Shown: positions 44,001 to 56,000 of the stretch, one piece after another
Layout of the letters: every line of letters starts with the position of its first letter
Numbering within the stretch: position 1 is the stretch's first letter
NCBI GenBank assembly: GCA_032209605.1
Contig: JASFXZ010000034.1
Span: 6,193,649 to 6,257,648, forward strand
Direction: 5' to 3'
Length of the DNA stretch: 64,000 bases
Source of the DNA: Mactromeris polynyma
Lineage: Eukaryota; Mollusca; Bivalvia; Venerida; Mactridae
Program-made: the position numbers and the translations under genes
The notes under the pieces: model-generated
What the model saw: only the letters and a program-made list of their open reading frames with translations
Databases searched by the model: none
What the model was told of the DNA's origin: nothing

Positions 44001-47000
44001 TCCAATATTTAAGGAAAATTCTATAAAATCTAAAGGTCTTTCATATTTGATATATAACATAATCTAGTGATCCTCTACCAAGATTGTTCATATCATGTCC
44101 CAGGGGGTCAATATTGGCCCTACCCGGGGGGGCTTATGTTTTCTATAAACTTTCCTATCTGCTTCACCGAAACCACACAGCCCATTGCTCAGATATTTGG
44201 TATATAACATTGTATAGTGGTCTCATACCCAGATTGTTCAAATCATGCCCCAGGTGGTCAATATTGTCCCAACCCTGGGGGTATCATGTTTTTTATAGAA
44301 TTATTTAGGGATTAAACTTTAAAAATCACCGAGTCCAAAGCCATCATTATCAAAGGTCCATGTACACGATGTATTGCCAGTAGAGCGTCAGACCCTCATT
44401 GGCCCCTTCTTTTTTTTATATACATAAGGTTACATTTATATTTGAGTGTTTGCATCATAATATTATTTGTACATGATTGATATTCTATTTGATATCTGTG
44501 TCAACCTTAATATATCCCAACAGTGCTAGAATGCTTTTTGGATGGCAGTCATGAAAATATACATTGAATGAGGCTATCTAATTTGATTCAGTGCATAATT
44601 TTCTGCAATATTATGTGTTTTATCGGTACAATATGCAAATTTGCTAGAAATTTAAGAGACTGTATTAAAATTGCTGTTACAAATTGAACTGGATTTGAAG
44701 AAATACAAATGTATATATGAAAATCTTGTGCATAATTGTAGTTTTCTAAGACTGGAATTATATTCACAGATCAACTATAATGATTTATTTTATTCTGTTT
44801 AGAAAGCTGGGGTATATTATAATATGTTAACATCATGCTTATACTGTCCCTTGTAAATACTCTTCACTTCTACGTGTCTCACTTCACACTGTCTGATGTA
44901 ATGTTACACTGTCGACTTTCAACATTACACTGTCTAATTATGATGTTGTGAGTCAATGAATTCCTGTCAATGAAGATATTGTATTGTAGGGAGTCACTTG
45001 CTGAGTTATTACTGAACTTTATCTTCTAGTAAAAAATGTTACACACTGGCCTTAGTATACTACAAAAGCCCCGCCGCCTAGTTGATCTATAATTTTAACA
45101 ATAGTTTTAAGTTTGACAATACACAAATTATATTTTTAAGCAAATTAAGGAAATTTTATCTAACATTGTGATATAGTTCAGTATTTTGTGATGCCAAAAA
45201 AGCGACTACATTTGTACTTTGAACATATATATGTCCAATACATTCACTTGATCACTTGATGTAACCTCAATGTGTTCCCTTAATCCACTGTGTTGAACAT
45301 AACATACATCTATTCGTTTGAATATAAACAATTATACCATTGACTTAATCTCTCTTACATTGATGTGACTTCAAGTCAGTACAATGGATATTCTGATATG
45401 TTAACCTCTATATACTACATGTATTTCCTCTGAATTTTATCTTGCTTTTCCTCAGTATAATCGGAGAGCTCCTTAAAATACAGTGTATGCTGTATTGTAG
45501 TTACTTGCTTTTATTGAAGAAGAAAATGTTTTAGTGTCCGGATTTATTACCTTATTGATAGTTTGCTTAGTTAACATGTTGCAAATCCGGGTATCAATCA
45601 GGCTTTGTTCCCAGTTCCAATCACTGTACCACATACATACAAGGGTGTTCAAAAAGTTCCAATAACTCCGTCATAACTTCTGGACAATGCAAGATGCAAA
45701 CAAGACATATTTATACAGTTGACAGATTCTGTTTCTCCCAGCACTTAACATATGTTGTAATATACTGTTGCCTGGTACATGTATATATTTTTCTCATTAC
45801 TATGAGAAGTAAGTGTATCAGATCGAGGGTTCAGTGCAAGACTATCCTAACTCCTATATAAATACATAGGAGTTAGGTTAGTCTTGCGCTTAACCCTCGA
45901 TCTGTAAGCAACAATGACAATTCTTATTACTTTCAGTGTACATGTATATTATTTGAATTATATATCGAAGTCATCCCAATTCTGTTTATGTTTATAAATT
46001 GTTTATCATATTTGAACTTGTTCATGATGAATGCTACTACATGTATTAGCAAGAAAGTCATTTGTCTGGTGCGAACATTTTGAATTATGAATAAAGGAGC
46101 TAAACCATTAGCAACAATAAGCACTTGTTAAATCGACTTATAACGTATGATTTACAGTGCATAGTCCAGCCCTGCGTTCAGTTACAGCTAACAGTTGCGA
46201 ACATTATGCAACTGTTTTGTTTTGTATCCCTGGTCCACCGTATCACATTCACTGCACACGGGGAACCAAATTGCAATTGTTACGAAACGTTAGCCATTAA
46301 CACCTTTACTGAACGCAGGGCTGTTGTAAATTTGAGTGTGAAATAAACAGTAATTTTGTGTATTTTGATTTTGATAGAGTAAGTCAATATCATGGATGGA
46401 TTTGATGGATGTATGTATATTCTGATGTAACAGTTGTGGTTTTTTTGTTGGTCTGTAACAGTTTGAACTGTTCTTTGTGCCAACTCCAGTTGCTTAGCAA
46501 CCACACAATATTATCATGATTATATAGTTATACTTATTTTCATATGAGAACAATGCCATCTTTATGTCTGTAGTCTGGATATAAATATTAATGTGTTTGA
46601 ACGAGCAGAATTTTAAATTGCTTATCAATGGGCAATTTCTTTTATTTTGATGAATTGACAATACATGTATTTTGACTTAATGTGACAATGTAAAATTATT
46701 GATGTATACAACTCTGATTTATGTTAGGATTCTATATGTTCGACTTTGGCACTGATACAAAATTTATTACTACTTTGTAACTGAAGGTTTTTTGAAAAAT
46801 GATTTGAAAGATCAAATAACCTACGGATGTATTCAAACAGTGTCTTTAAAAATGTCTTTATTGATTGCCATCAATGCAACTGGATGTTTTGTTTGTTATG
46901 GTAACCCTTGTCTTAGATATTATGACACTCAGTGCTTTAGCGTAGCTTAAGCCTAGGTCACAATGAAGCAACAAAAGTGTTGTGGCTAACTTACGTATGA

Positions 47001-50000
47001 CATGAACTATGTCGTGGAAGTGGTCAAAAGAAATTTTAGATGCTTTCACGACAGGAACAGACAGAGAAAGCAGAAATTATGTTGCAGGTCAAAGACTATC
47101 TCATGACAATCTCAAGAATGTCATGAGATGGTCGCATGAATTACTCCAAACTTTTGGCATCCATGACAGGTCATTTTTTGTACGAGTCACGTGAATGTCA
47201 TACAAATGTTGTTTGATATTAACACAACACCTGTAAGACAATAAGTCGATGATCTGTCGTGGCATAAAAAGGGATTTTTCATCACAAGACATAGTACAAC
47301 ATAGTAAGACCAGCCGTGAAATCTCCCAAATTTTCGTCCCGAACCTGCATATTCCTGTCGAGGTTCCATTGTGACCTAGGCTTTACATGCTGTGAATTTT
47401 TGTCTACTGTTTAAATAACATGATAATTATAGACATGTTTGCTTGTGGGGTGATTTGTGTCAATAACAACTTGTGGTTTGATTTTGACCCTCGAAAGCTC
47501 AGCCTAGAAACTTATTAATATAATATGTACAGTAACTTTGTGGGTAATTTGTTTGCAAAATTCCACCGTTTGTATAGTGCTGTTAGATTGACCACGAACA
47601 GGTGTATGAATTATCAGGACCGATCTATGTCAATTTAGTTAAGGAAATGCACTCCTGCGTAAAACTCTAGTTGCTATTTTGTTAACTTTTCTATCAAAAC
47701 ATAACCGCGGCTTTTTCTCTGACAAGCGCACGGAAACCAACGAACATTTCCAAACACCTTTTTTGGAATGAAATGAACCATGTAATATATTCAAGTGTTC
47801 GGGGTTAATAATACAGCACTATACAGTAGTGTGTTATGTTAACATTACTGAAGTAAGATATTGCAGTATCATCCCTGGTCTAGTAAATTAATCTGTTACT
47901 GTACAATATTTGGTATTTTATTAATGTACAAGTCTCGGGACTGAACTCACAAGGGTCAAATCAGGACTTTACAATGTTATGCAAACATCAACCATGAAAT
48001 GTTTTTTTCGAGTGGTATTAAAACATAACTGAACTAGAAGTAGGACCATATAGATAGAAATTGGGAATTGAGTTGTGACTGCACTCTTAATTTTGCATTG
48101 TAATGTTATTCTATATGTAATTTTCTGTTCGTAAAATGGATTCCATTGAAAGAACAATGCTCACTTTCCAAATTTTATCTACATGTATATCTTTGAGTTT
48201 GATTATTTGTTTTCATCCAATGTTTTCAATGGAGTGTATTTTGTATTGTTTGATTGTTAAGTTCCGGATTCTTCAATCTGTATTACAGTTCTGTATTTAA
48301 ATAATACTTATTTAGCACTCATCAATATTTGTGCAAATGCTCAAGTTATCATAGGGGAAGTGAGTTTCAATGTATGTATAAGGATGACGCGTCCAGTGAA
48401 CCAGAACAGTGATCGTGCAAGAAGACAATGTGTGGAGTGTCAGGCTTGCGTTTAGTTACGGCTAACAGTTGCGAACGTTACAAAACTGTTATATCTAAGT
48501 CATCATGATCTAACACTCTAGATCTTATATACACCAATGTTTTGTTGACTAGCCCGTGTTTGTTCAATCATACATTAAAGTTTTGTGTCAGTTTTGTCAA
48601 CAAACATTCTTTATATCTCTCATAGAAATCATTTATATTTTCTAGCCTAAAAGTCAGGTAAAACAATGATGGTGAAAAAACTATGAATCTTCGATATCAC
48701 ACTCTTTGTATGTCTAAGAACATGCTTTATATGAGATATACTTCAAGTTGAACTCAACTGAATATCATGGTTTATTGAAAAATAATAAGAAAGTCATCCA
48801 AATCGATTGATTGAGCACTATGAAAAAAATACAAATGGAAATATTTTTTTTTGATTAATTTACTTTTTGTCGCCAAATAATGTCTGTTTCCTGGGTTTGT
48901 GACAATTAAATTAAAATGCTTTATATTTTGAAATGTGTATTGCCACCTTTCACCTGGTCAGTTGTAATGAAACATTGTTTAGAACAAAGCAGCGTTGTTA
49001 GAGTAAAGATGTGATTATCATAGAATACCATAGCTTTCCTCAATTCATAGCATGGCTAGACTTGTACAAGGTTGTTACATGTGTAGTACAGTTGTAAGCA
49101 TAGAGCTGCTAGTTTGTTTGTTTACCAGTTATAGTGCTGTTAAGTTGACTATGAACAGTCAGGTCGTTGCCCTAATTTTACAAACACGCTTCTCATTTTT
49201 GTCATTTTGAAAAAAATCACATTTGAAGTTTTGATTAGCAGTAACTATTAATGTGTTATGGGTTTGTAGAATTGGGATTTAGTCTAGTTAGCTCAGTTCT
49301 GTAAGCAAACGAGTATATTGAATGTAAATAGCTCTTTGATACCAAAACATGGTATCAAAATACCAATATAGACAAAAACTTAGTTATGGGTTTGTAGAAT
49401 TAAGGCGACGACTATTATATGAACTTTCGAGACTGATCTGTGTCAATTTAGGTATGATATTGCTTTCAAGGTTTTCTATATGCCTTTATGGAAGAAAACA
49501 CTCTCGTGTAAACTATAACATCTGTCTGATTGACTTTTCTGTCAGAACAAAATCACTGCCTTTTCTCTGTGTAACGTAAACACAACAACACAACTTCGTT
49601 CTAAGCTGAGACCAAGCCCTGAGTGTTTATTATCCACAGTTTATATACATACCATCAGGCCTGAAGGCTCTTAGTTAATTATTGTATTTATTCATAGTCT
49701 AGAAGACTATACAACATTAGGCCATGCCAAATTGGAATTTTGTTAAGCGTCCGCCGTGCGCCTAGGTTTTGCGCTCCTTAAGCCAAAAAAACAACATTTT
49801 TTCTAAGCTAATACAGTGTACTCCCTCAATACCGGACTCTCTGAAAACCGGAATTCTCAGAAAATCGGACGATTTGTTAAGTCCCGTTTTTTTCTCTTAT
49901 AAATTCAACGTAAAACACTTCCTGAATACCGGACTCTCTGAATTCCGGATTCCGGACGGCTTTTAAGGGCCCATAACCAATATTGATGCGTTAATTAACC

Positions 50001-53000
50001 CCTGAATACCGGACGCGATTGTTTTTTTATCGGGTGTCAATCTGTTTACTGTTAATTGAACGTTTCGGACAAGTGTTGTGAAAACATTGTTTACAGGCGC
50101 GCGTGCAATTGATACAGGCGTGAAAAACACTTGTTGGTATGTATTATTATATGACTAATTACAACCGTGGTTGCTCCCGTGTCCACGACTTAACAATTAG
50201 CGCATCGTTTGATCGTGCAAATTATCGGCCCCTAAAATGTTTTGGCTCTTGCAAAATGTCTCAGCTTGCATATTTCTTTTCTTTTTAATTATGTAATTAA
50301 CGCCAAATTATGGGTCCTGTGAACATTCACTTGATCGTTACGATTGGTCATATTGGTTTAACCAATACGATTAAGTCGTTAAAGTTTTGTGTGATTGTTG
50401 AATTTGCAATTGAAGTTAGATTTATTCTGCTATCACGCCTGCAAAGTCCGAAATTTAATACTTAAATGTTTACTTAAACATTGTTTGCATTATTTGTTTC
50501 AATTGAAACAGTCATTCAAGCTGTCTGCTTCTGAAAAAATTCAATATTCAATATTTCAGTAAACCCCCTGAAAACCGGACCTCTCAGAAAACCGGACTTT
50601 TTGCCCGGTCCGCAAGGGGTCCGGTATTCAGGGAGTTTACTGTATTCTCAAATATTTTCGATTATTGTGTGAGTCAGTTTTAAATTAGATTTATTCATGT
50701 ATAGATCTAGTTTGGAAACAAACCATTTTTAAGCTTCACTTATTATCTGAGGATATGTGTTTTTTCGTTATGAGTTTGTGTTTTTTATTGAATAGGTAGC
50801 TAGGTTTCGCGAACTTAGGTTGACGTTTAACACAATTCCAATTTGGCATGGCCTTATGTCACATCTGTCATAGACTCAGAAACATGAACAAGTCCATAAA
50901 CATATTCAGGCATTGAATGGACAGAATGATATGTTCATGTGTTTGCAGTTAAAATACTGGAATGATGTTCCTTTACAGTGATATGTGAATGTCTCGAAAA
51001 ATCTTGAAACTTACAATACCATATTGTGCAAATGGAGGGGTATCTTTGCCTTTTCAAAATGTCTTCAGATTCCAAAAATACTCCAGAAATAACCACAGCA
51101 TATTATTTTCAAAACGCCAGTTACTCTTAGTAATATTGTAAGTTACTCTCAAGCTACTGACAATGCATATGATATAGAATAAGTTTGTGTGATGTGCTTT
51201 ATTAAACATGTGTTATTTTTATATTGTTATGTAGGATTGGTATAAATATCAGGTATTATATTTAACTCGATTAGCAATTCATTAGAATTAGCCATATATC
51301 GTTAAGAAGTTTTGATGACGTAGAAACTGAAATTTCACTCTAGTCCATCATTCATTTTCTACTTGCTTAATTAATGCTTTTGGCATTATAAACTTGCAAC
51401 ATTTGTCAACAATAGATACAGTATAGACTATATGTTGGTTCTGTAATAGTTACACATGTATACAAAAGTCACAAGTTGTAGATGATAGCTGATGCATACA
51501 CACTTTACAAAACTTATAAATGTGCACTTTTTTAATGTCGAATAACTTTTTTATTGATTAACATTTCTACACGAAATTTTGTATATTTGCTATTGGCTAC
51601 GTGTAGATCATGATTGTTGGGTCGAATTTAGCAATTTTAAATAACACGAGGCGACGAGTGCAGGTGGGCATTCACGCTATTAGACTATTTCCAATCAACC
51701 GGATCATCTTTAAGTGGGAGCTGCAGTACTGATTCGTTTTGTGGATTAATGACATGAAATAAACAAAATATTATGCCAGGTATCTACGCTATATTTGTTG
51801 AAAATTTCAGCAAGATGAGACTAATATTGACCAAGATACGGTCATATTTATACCTGCACACTTATAAGTTTTGTTAAGAGTAGTAGTTTTTGGAGGGTGA
51901 TTCTATAATCATCTTCATATGTCCGTGGACAAGTGAATTTTGAAAGATAAGGTGTATTTGCATTCAGAAATGTCTGCATATGTTAAAACTAATCATTTTC
52001 GATACTGAAAGCAAGCTTAGAGACATACCGGTAGATATTAGGGCACTATAAAGTAAATAAGCCACTTATAGATAGGCAGCACTAGGAAATCTCAGGTTGG
52101 GCGGTCACAGTACAGTGTGGAGTAATTTGGGAAACCGAGTGCTTGTTCATTCTGTATATATGCTGATTGAGTTATTATTTTAAAGTGAGCTCTCGTAATC
52201 GTTCTTTTATGGTGAGAATGTTTGTCTTAATGAAAAGCAAGTCCAGTTTGTAACTGGTCACACAAAGATAAAAATAAGGTCACCAGGTCAAATCATGGAA
52301 AAAAACTTGTGGCCTACATTATATATTATATATTTATATGTAGATTCATTTACTAAATAATTTTTGTATAAGTTACATATTTTTGTTACTGTAAAATGTT
52401 AATGAACACAATGCGTTCTTTTAATATTGTGTGATAAGTTATTTTAGCTCAGAATTTTCATAAGAATGAAAAACATGATTGTTTTGTTTAATGATTCATC
52501 CATTTGAAAAGTAACATTTTGTGACCTTTAAACTGACCTTTGATAAATAATATTTTGCTGATGTTTTAGGAAAAACTGGAAATCAAGAAAGACAAGAAAG
52601 GACTAGTTTACGTGCAAGGAGCAGTTGTCAAAACAGCTAAAAATGCAAAGGAATTATTTGCACTGTTTGAGGAAGGCAGTCAGAACCGACATGTTGCTTC
52701 AACAAGTAAGTAGGGATTAACAAACAAATACATTTATTCTTGGCTGAGATCAGGAATGAACAAGGAACTCACCTAGGATGTGTTATACCAACCGCATGTA
52801 ATACTATAGTGTGTAGTATTTATGCCCCACTATTCGAAGAATTGCAAATGGGCATAAAGTGTTACGTTACTCCTGTCCGTGTGTCTGTCTGAGCATCCTT
52901 CCATGCAAAAATTGTATCCGATCAATTACTCGTAAAAGGATGAATACGGTAGATTAAATTCAAATTAGGCACATAAACATAGGATAATAAAGTACAGGTC

Positions 53001-56000
53001 AAATTATATTTCAGTTATATTCCACCAATTTTTGGAGGAGTTACGGACTTTTTGTCTGAAATGGTTTGTTTTCGATCAGTAACTTGTTTAGAGGGTTTAA
53101 TCTATACTGGGCAGATAAGTGTATGGTCAAACCTGTGTTAAAGACCACCTGCAAGCAAAGACCACTATTGCAAAACCTGTCTGCATAGACCACCAATTTT
53201 ATCTCCCATCAGACCATTTTCAATGATATTTAATCTGTTAATAGAGACCACCTGTAAACAAAGACCACATTTTGCTGTTCCCATGGGTGGTCTTTACAGA
53301 CAGGTTTGACTGTATGGTGATAAAATACACATAAATTTGATTTCAGTTACAATCCACAAATTTTTGGAGGAGTTGTGGCCCCTTTTTCAACTTAAATGAT
53401 TAGTTCTCGAAAAGCCCATAGCAAGGGTGTCCGTGTCATATGGACTCATCAAGTTGATAAATACTTTCATTTTATTATAAAGAGACTTGAGATTTCAGAG
53501 CATGTCCTCAATGGTAAGTCAACAAATTTTTGTTTATATATAAAGGTTCATATCTTTACATTGTTGTGTCCTTGTATTTTAGAGATGAACGCAGAAAGTT
53601 CCCGCTCTCATTTAGTGGTTGGTGTTGTTATGGAAGCTACAAACAAAAATACAGGCAATGTCACACGTGGAAAGGTAAGGGGCTTTCTACAAAATGATGA
53701 TTATGTGTTGTTATTCGCTACTTGTCATGGTAAAGGTTGTAATGGACCGGCAATCCGGAGACCCGGGTTCAATCCTGGTAGCGCCATTGGACGATTTTTC
53801 GTGTTCCTAAAAAAAACATGATTTTATATGAAAAATAAAATGCTGATGTCACATACTGAATGGTAGACCTATATGTTACATGGTTTACTTTTTAAATGCT
53901 TTTAAAGAACCCTAAGCCTTTCTGTCTGTGCATCTTTTCTTTTGGTTTATTATACCCCCACAAACGGTCGGTCGGTCGGTCGGTCGGTCGGTCGGTCGGT
54001 CGGTCGGTCGGTCGGTCGGTTTTCATGGTTTCCGGACGATAACTCATGAAAGGCTAGACAGATTTGAAAAATTTTTGGTACACAGGTGTAACATCAGAAG
54101 ATACAGGTCAAGTTCGATATTGGGGCTGGTGGGGCCAAGGTCAAGGTCACTGTTACTTAAAATAGTTTCTCTTGGTTTTCATGGTTTCCGGACGATAACT
54201 TATGAAAGGCTAGACAGATTTGAAAAATTTTTGGTACACAGGTGTAACATCAGAAGATACAGGTCAAGTTCGATATTGGGGCTGGTGGGGCCAAGGTCAA
54301 GGTCACTGTTACTAAAAATAGTTTCTCTTGGTTTTCATGGTTTCCGGACGATAACTCATGAAAGGCTAGACAGATTTGAAAAATTTTTGGTACACAGGTG
54401 TAACATCAGAAGATACAGGTCAAGTTCGATATTGGGGCTGGTGGGGCCAAGGTCAAGGTCACTGTTACTAAAAATAGTTTCTCTTACTTTCACTTACTAG
54501 CAAATGGTTTGTTTTTAGTTGTAAACGACTTATCTTTCTGTGAAAATAACTGTTATTTCTAGCATATTGTTTGATATATTTTGCATTGATTTAGTTCCAT
54601 TTTGCCCAGCTTTTTGTGAGCAATTCTATACAAGTTCAGTTTTTTATTTCACAGGAACTGTTGATTAGTTCTTACTGTTCTGTTGGCAGCATTTTTGGTT
54701 TATTACATTCAGATACTAGCAAATGGTTTGTTTTTGTTGTTGAAGACTCGCCTTTCAGTGAAAATAACGGGATTTCTTTTAAAATCCATTGAAATAAGGC
54801 ATAATATAATGTTATATCCAGGTAGTTTGATTATTTGATTAAATCTGTGAAACTGCAGTCAAGGACAATGGAACAAAATGTCTTGATTGCGAATATAAAT
54901 TGTATCAATTTAATACGCTTTGTTGCTATATTTGTTCGAATTTGAATGCAAAATGTTCAGATCTTGGGAGTTAAAATCAAATATATTGGTGTTACTAGTT
55001 CATACTCTAGTCGAATGTATCATTATATTTCTTTGTGACAAAGTGCTATATATTACTGTTCATTTTTTCTATTTTATTGATTTTGACCTGACTCCCATAC
55101 TGTGGTATTCATATCACCTCCGAATTATTAAAATGTACACAATTCTTATTATAACCCCACTTCAAAATATGCAATGGGGGCTATATGGGAATCACCACTT
55201 GTTCCGTCATGTCACATAACATGGTTTTCCATGAATTATTTCTACCAAGCCTAGTTGTGTATATTGTCGGCACATTCTGATTGTGGTCCTGTAGTGATAG
55301 ATAGTGATAGATAATTTCATTGTCTTGACTGGCGGCCATCTTTGAATTTATCAAAAATATGTCTGACAAAGCGGTATTGTGGGGGTATTAATCACCTTCA
55401 GTGATAGCTCTAGTTTTTTTTGAAGCTGCTTGCAGTAAGCTCAACATAATCACCACAATGGTGGTTCGGTGTATGTGCGTTTGTGTGTATTTGGCAGAAA
55501 TAACCAGGGATGAGTATGATACAGCTGACACTCGGCATCGGTAATTCCGATATTCTGCTTTAGTTGACAGCAGTGCCTGCAGCATAAACACTGATTGCGA
55601 GTTTTACAACACCACCATTGCAAAAATGCATACAAACAAGACAAGTTAGATTGCCTGTACTTTGGAAAACTGATATGTTGACATTCAGATGTGTCGACAC
55701 CTTTAACACGTCCCTATAATGTCAATATGATGGGTTTTGACTGTATTACAATGTTGCCCATTATGATCATGATAACGATTGTTACATTGTTGTCTAGCTG
55801 TATTTAAGTAAGCGTGCGAAAATCATTGTTATTATATCACAATTAATTCTTTAATTCTTTGCAAATGTTTACAGTTGAGTTTGGTGGATCTTGCTGGTAG
55901 TGAGAGAGTTGGTAAAACAGGGGCTGGAGCGGAACAACTCAAGGTGAGAATTTGTATACAACTGATAAGCATTATCATAACAAGAAAAGCTTGGAAACTA

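Larger units (their letters stand above)
43536..52569. other. Intron 39, 9.0 kb, inside the motor domain
   Basis: The largest intron. It holds the elements listed separately (45819, 46167, 46951, 48441, 49720/49814, 51501). 43730-44300 carries dispersed-repeat pieces (two 'agattgttca...tcatg' units near 44080 and 44230). 43905-44035 starts ggcccgtattcataaagc, a MITE-like end. 44400-45640, 47400-48430 and 48500-49700 show no gene or clear repeat. Confidence 0.8.
53951..55389. mobile_element. Element bounded by TATACCCCCACAA ends
   Basis: Left TATACCCCCACAA and right TTGTGGGGGTATTA are inverted. The interior holds a CGGT microsatellite and a 3x156-bp array. Probably a non-autonomous transposon; class unknown. 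Confidence 0.5.

Noticed and set aside
45645..45760. Mariner-like end (aagggtgttcaaaaagttcc)
   Set aside because: Resembles a mariner/Tc1 terminal repeat, but no matching inverted end or transposase remnant was found.
47009..47194. Possible small protein [16 protein letters not shown]
   Set aside because: Lies inside the GCCTAGGTCACA TIR element, with overlapping frames on the other strand; no homology recognised.
53928..54500. 190-codon open frame on the + strand
   Set aside because: It is built from a CGGT microsatellite plus three 156-bp repeats; the period is a multiple of three, so the frame stays open by arithmetic.
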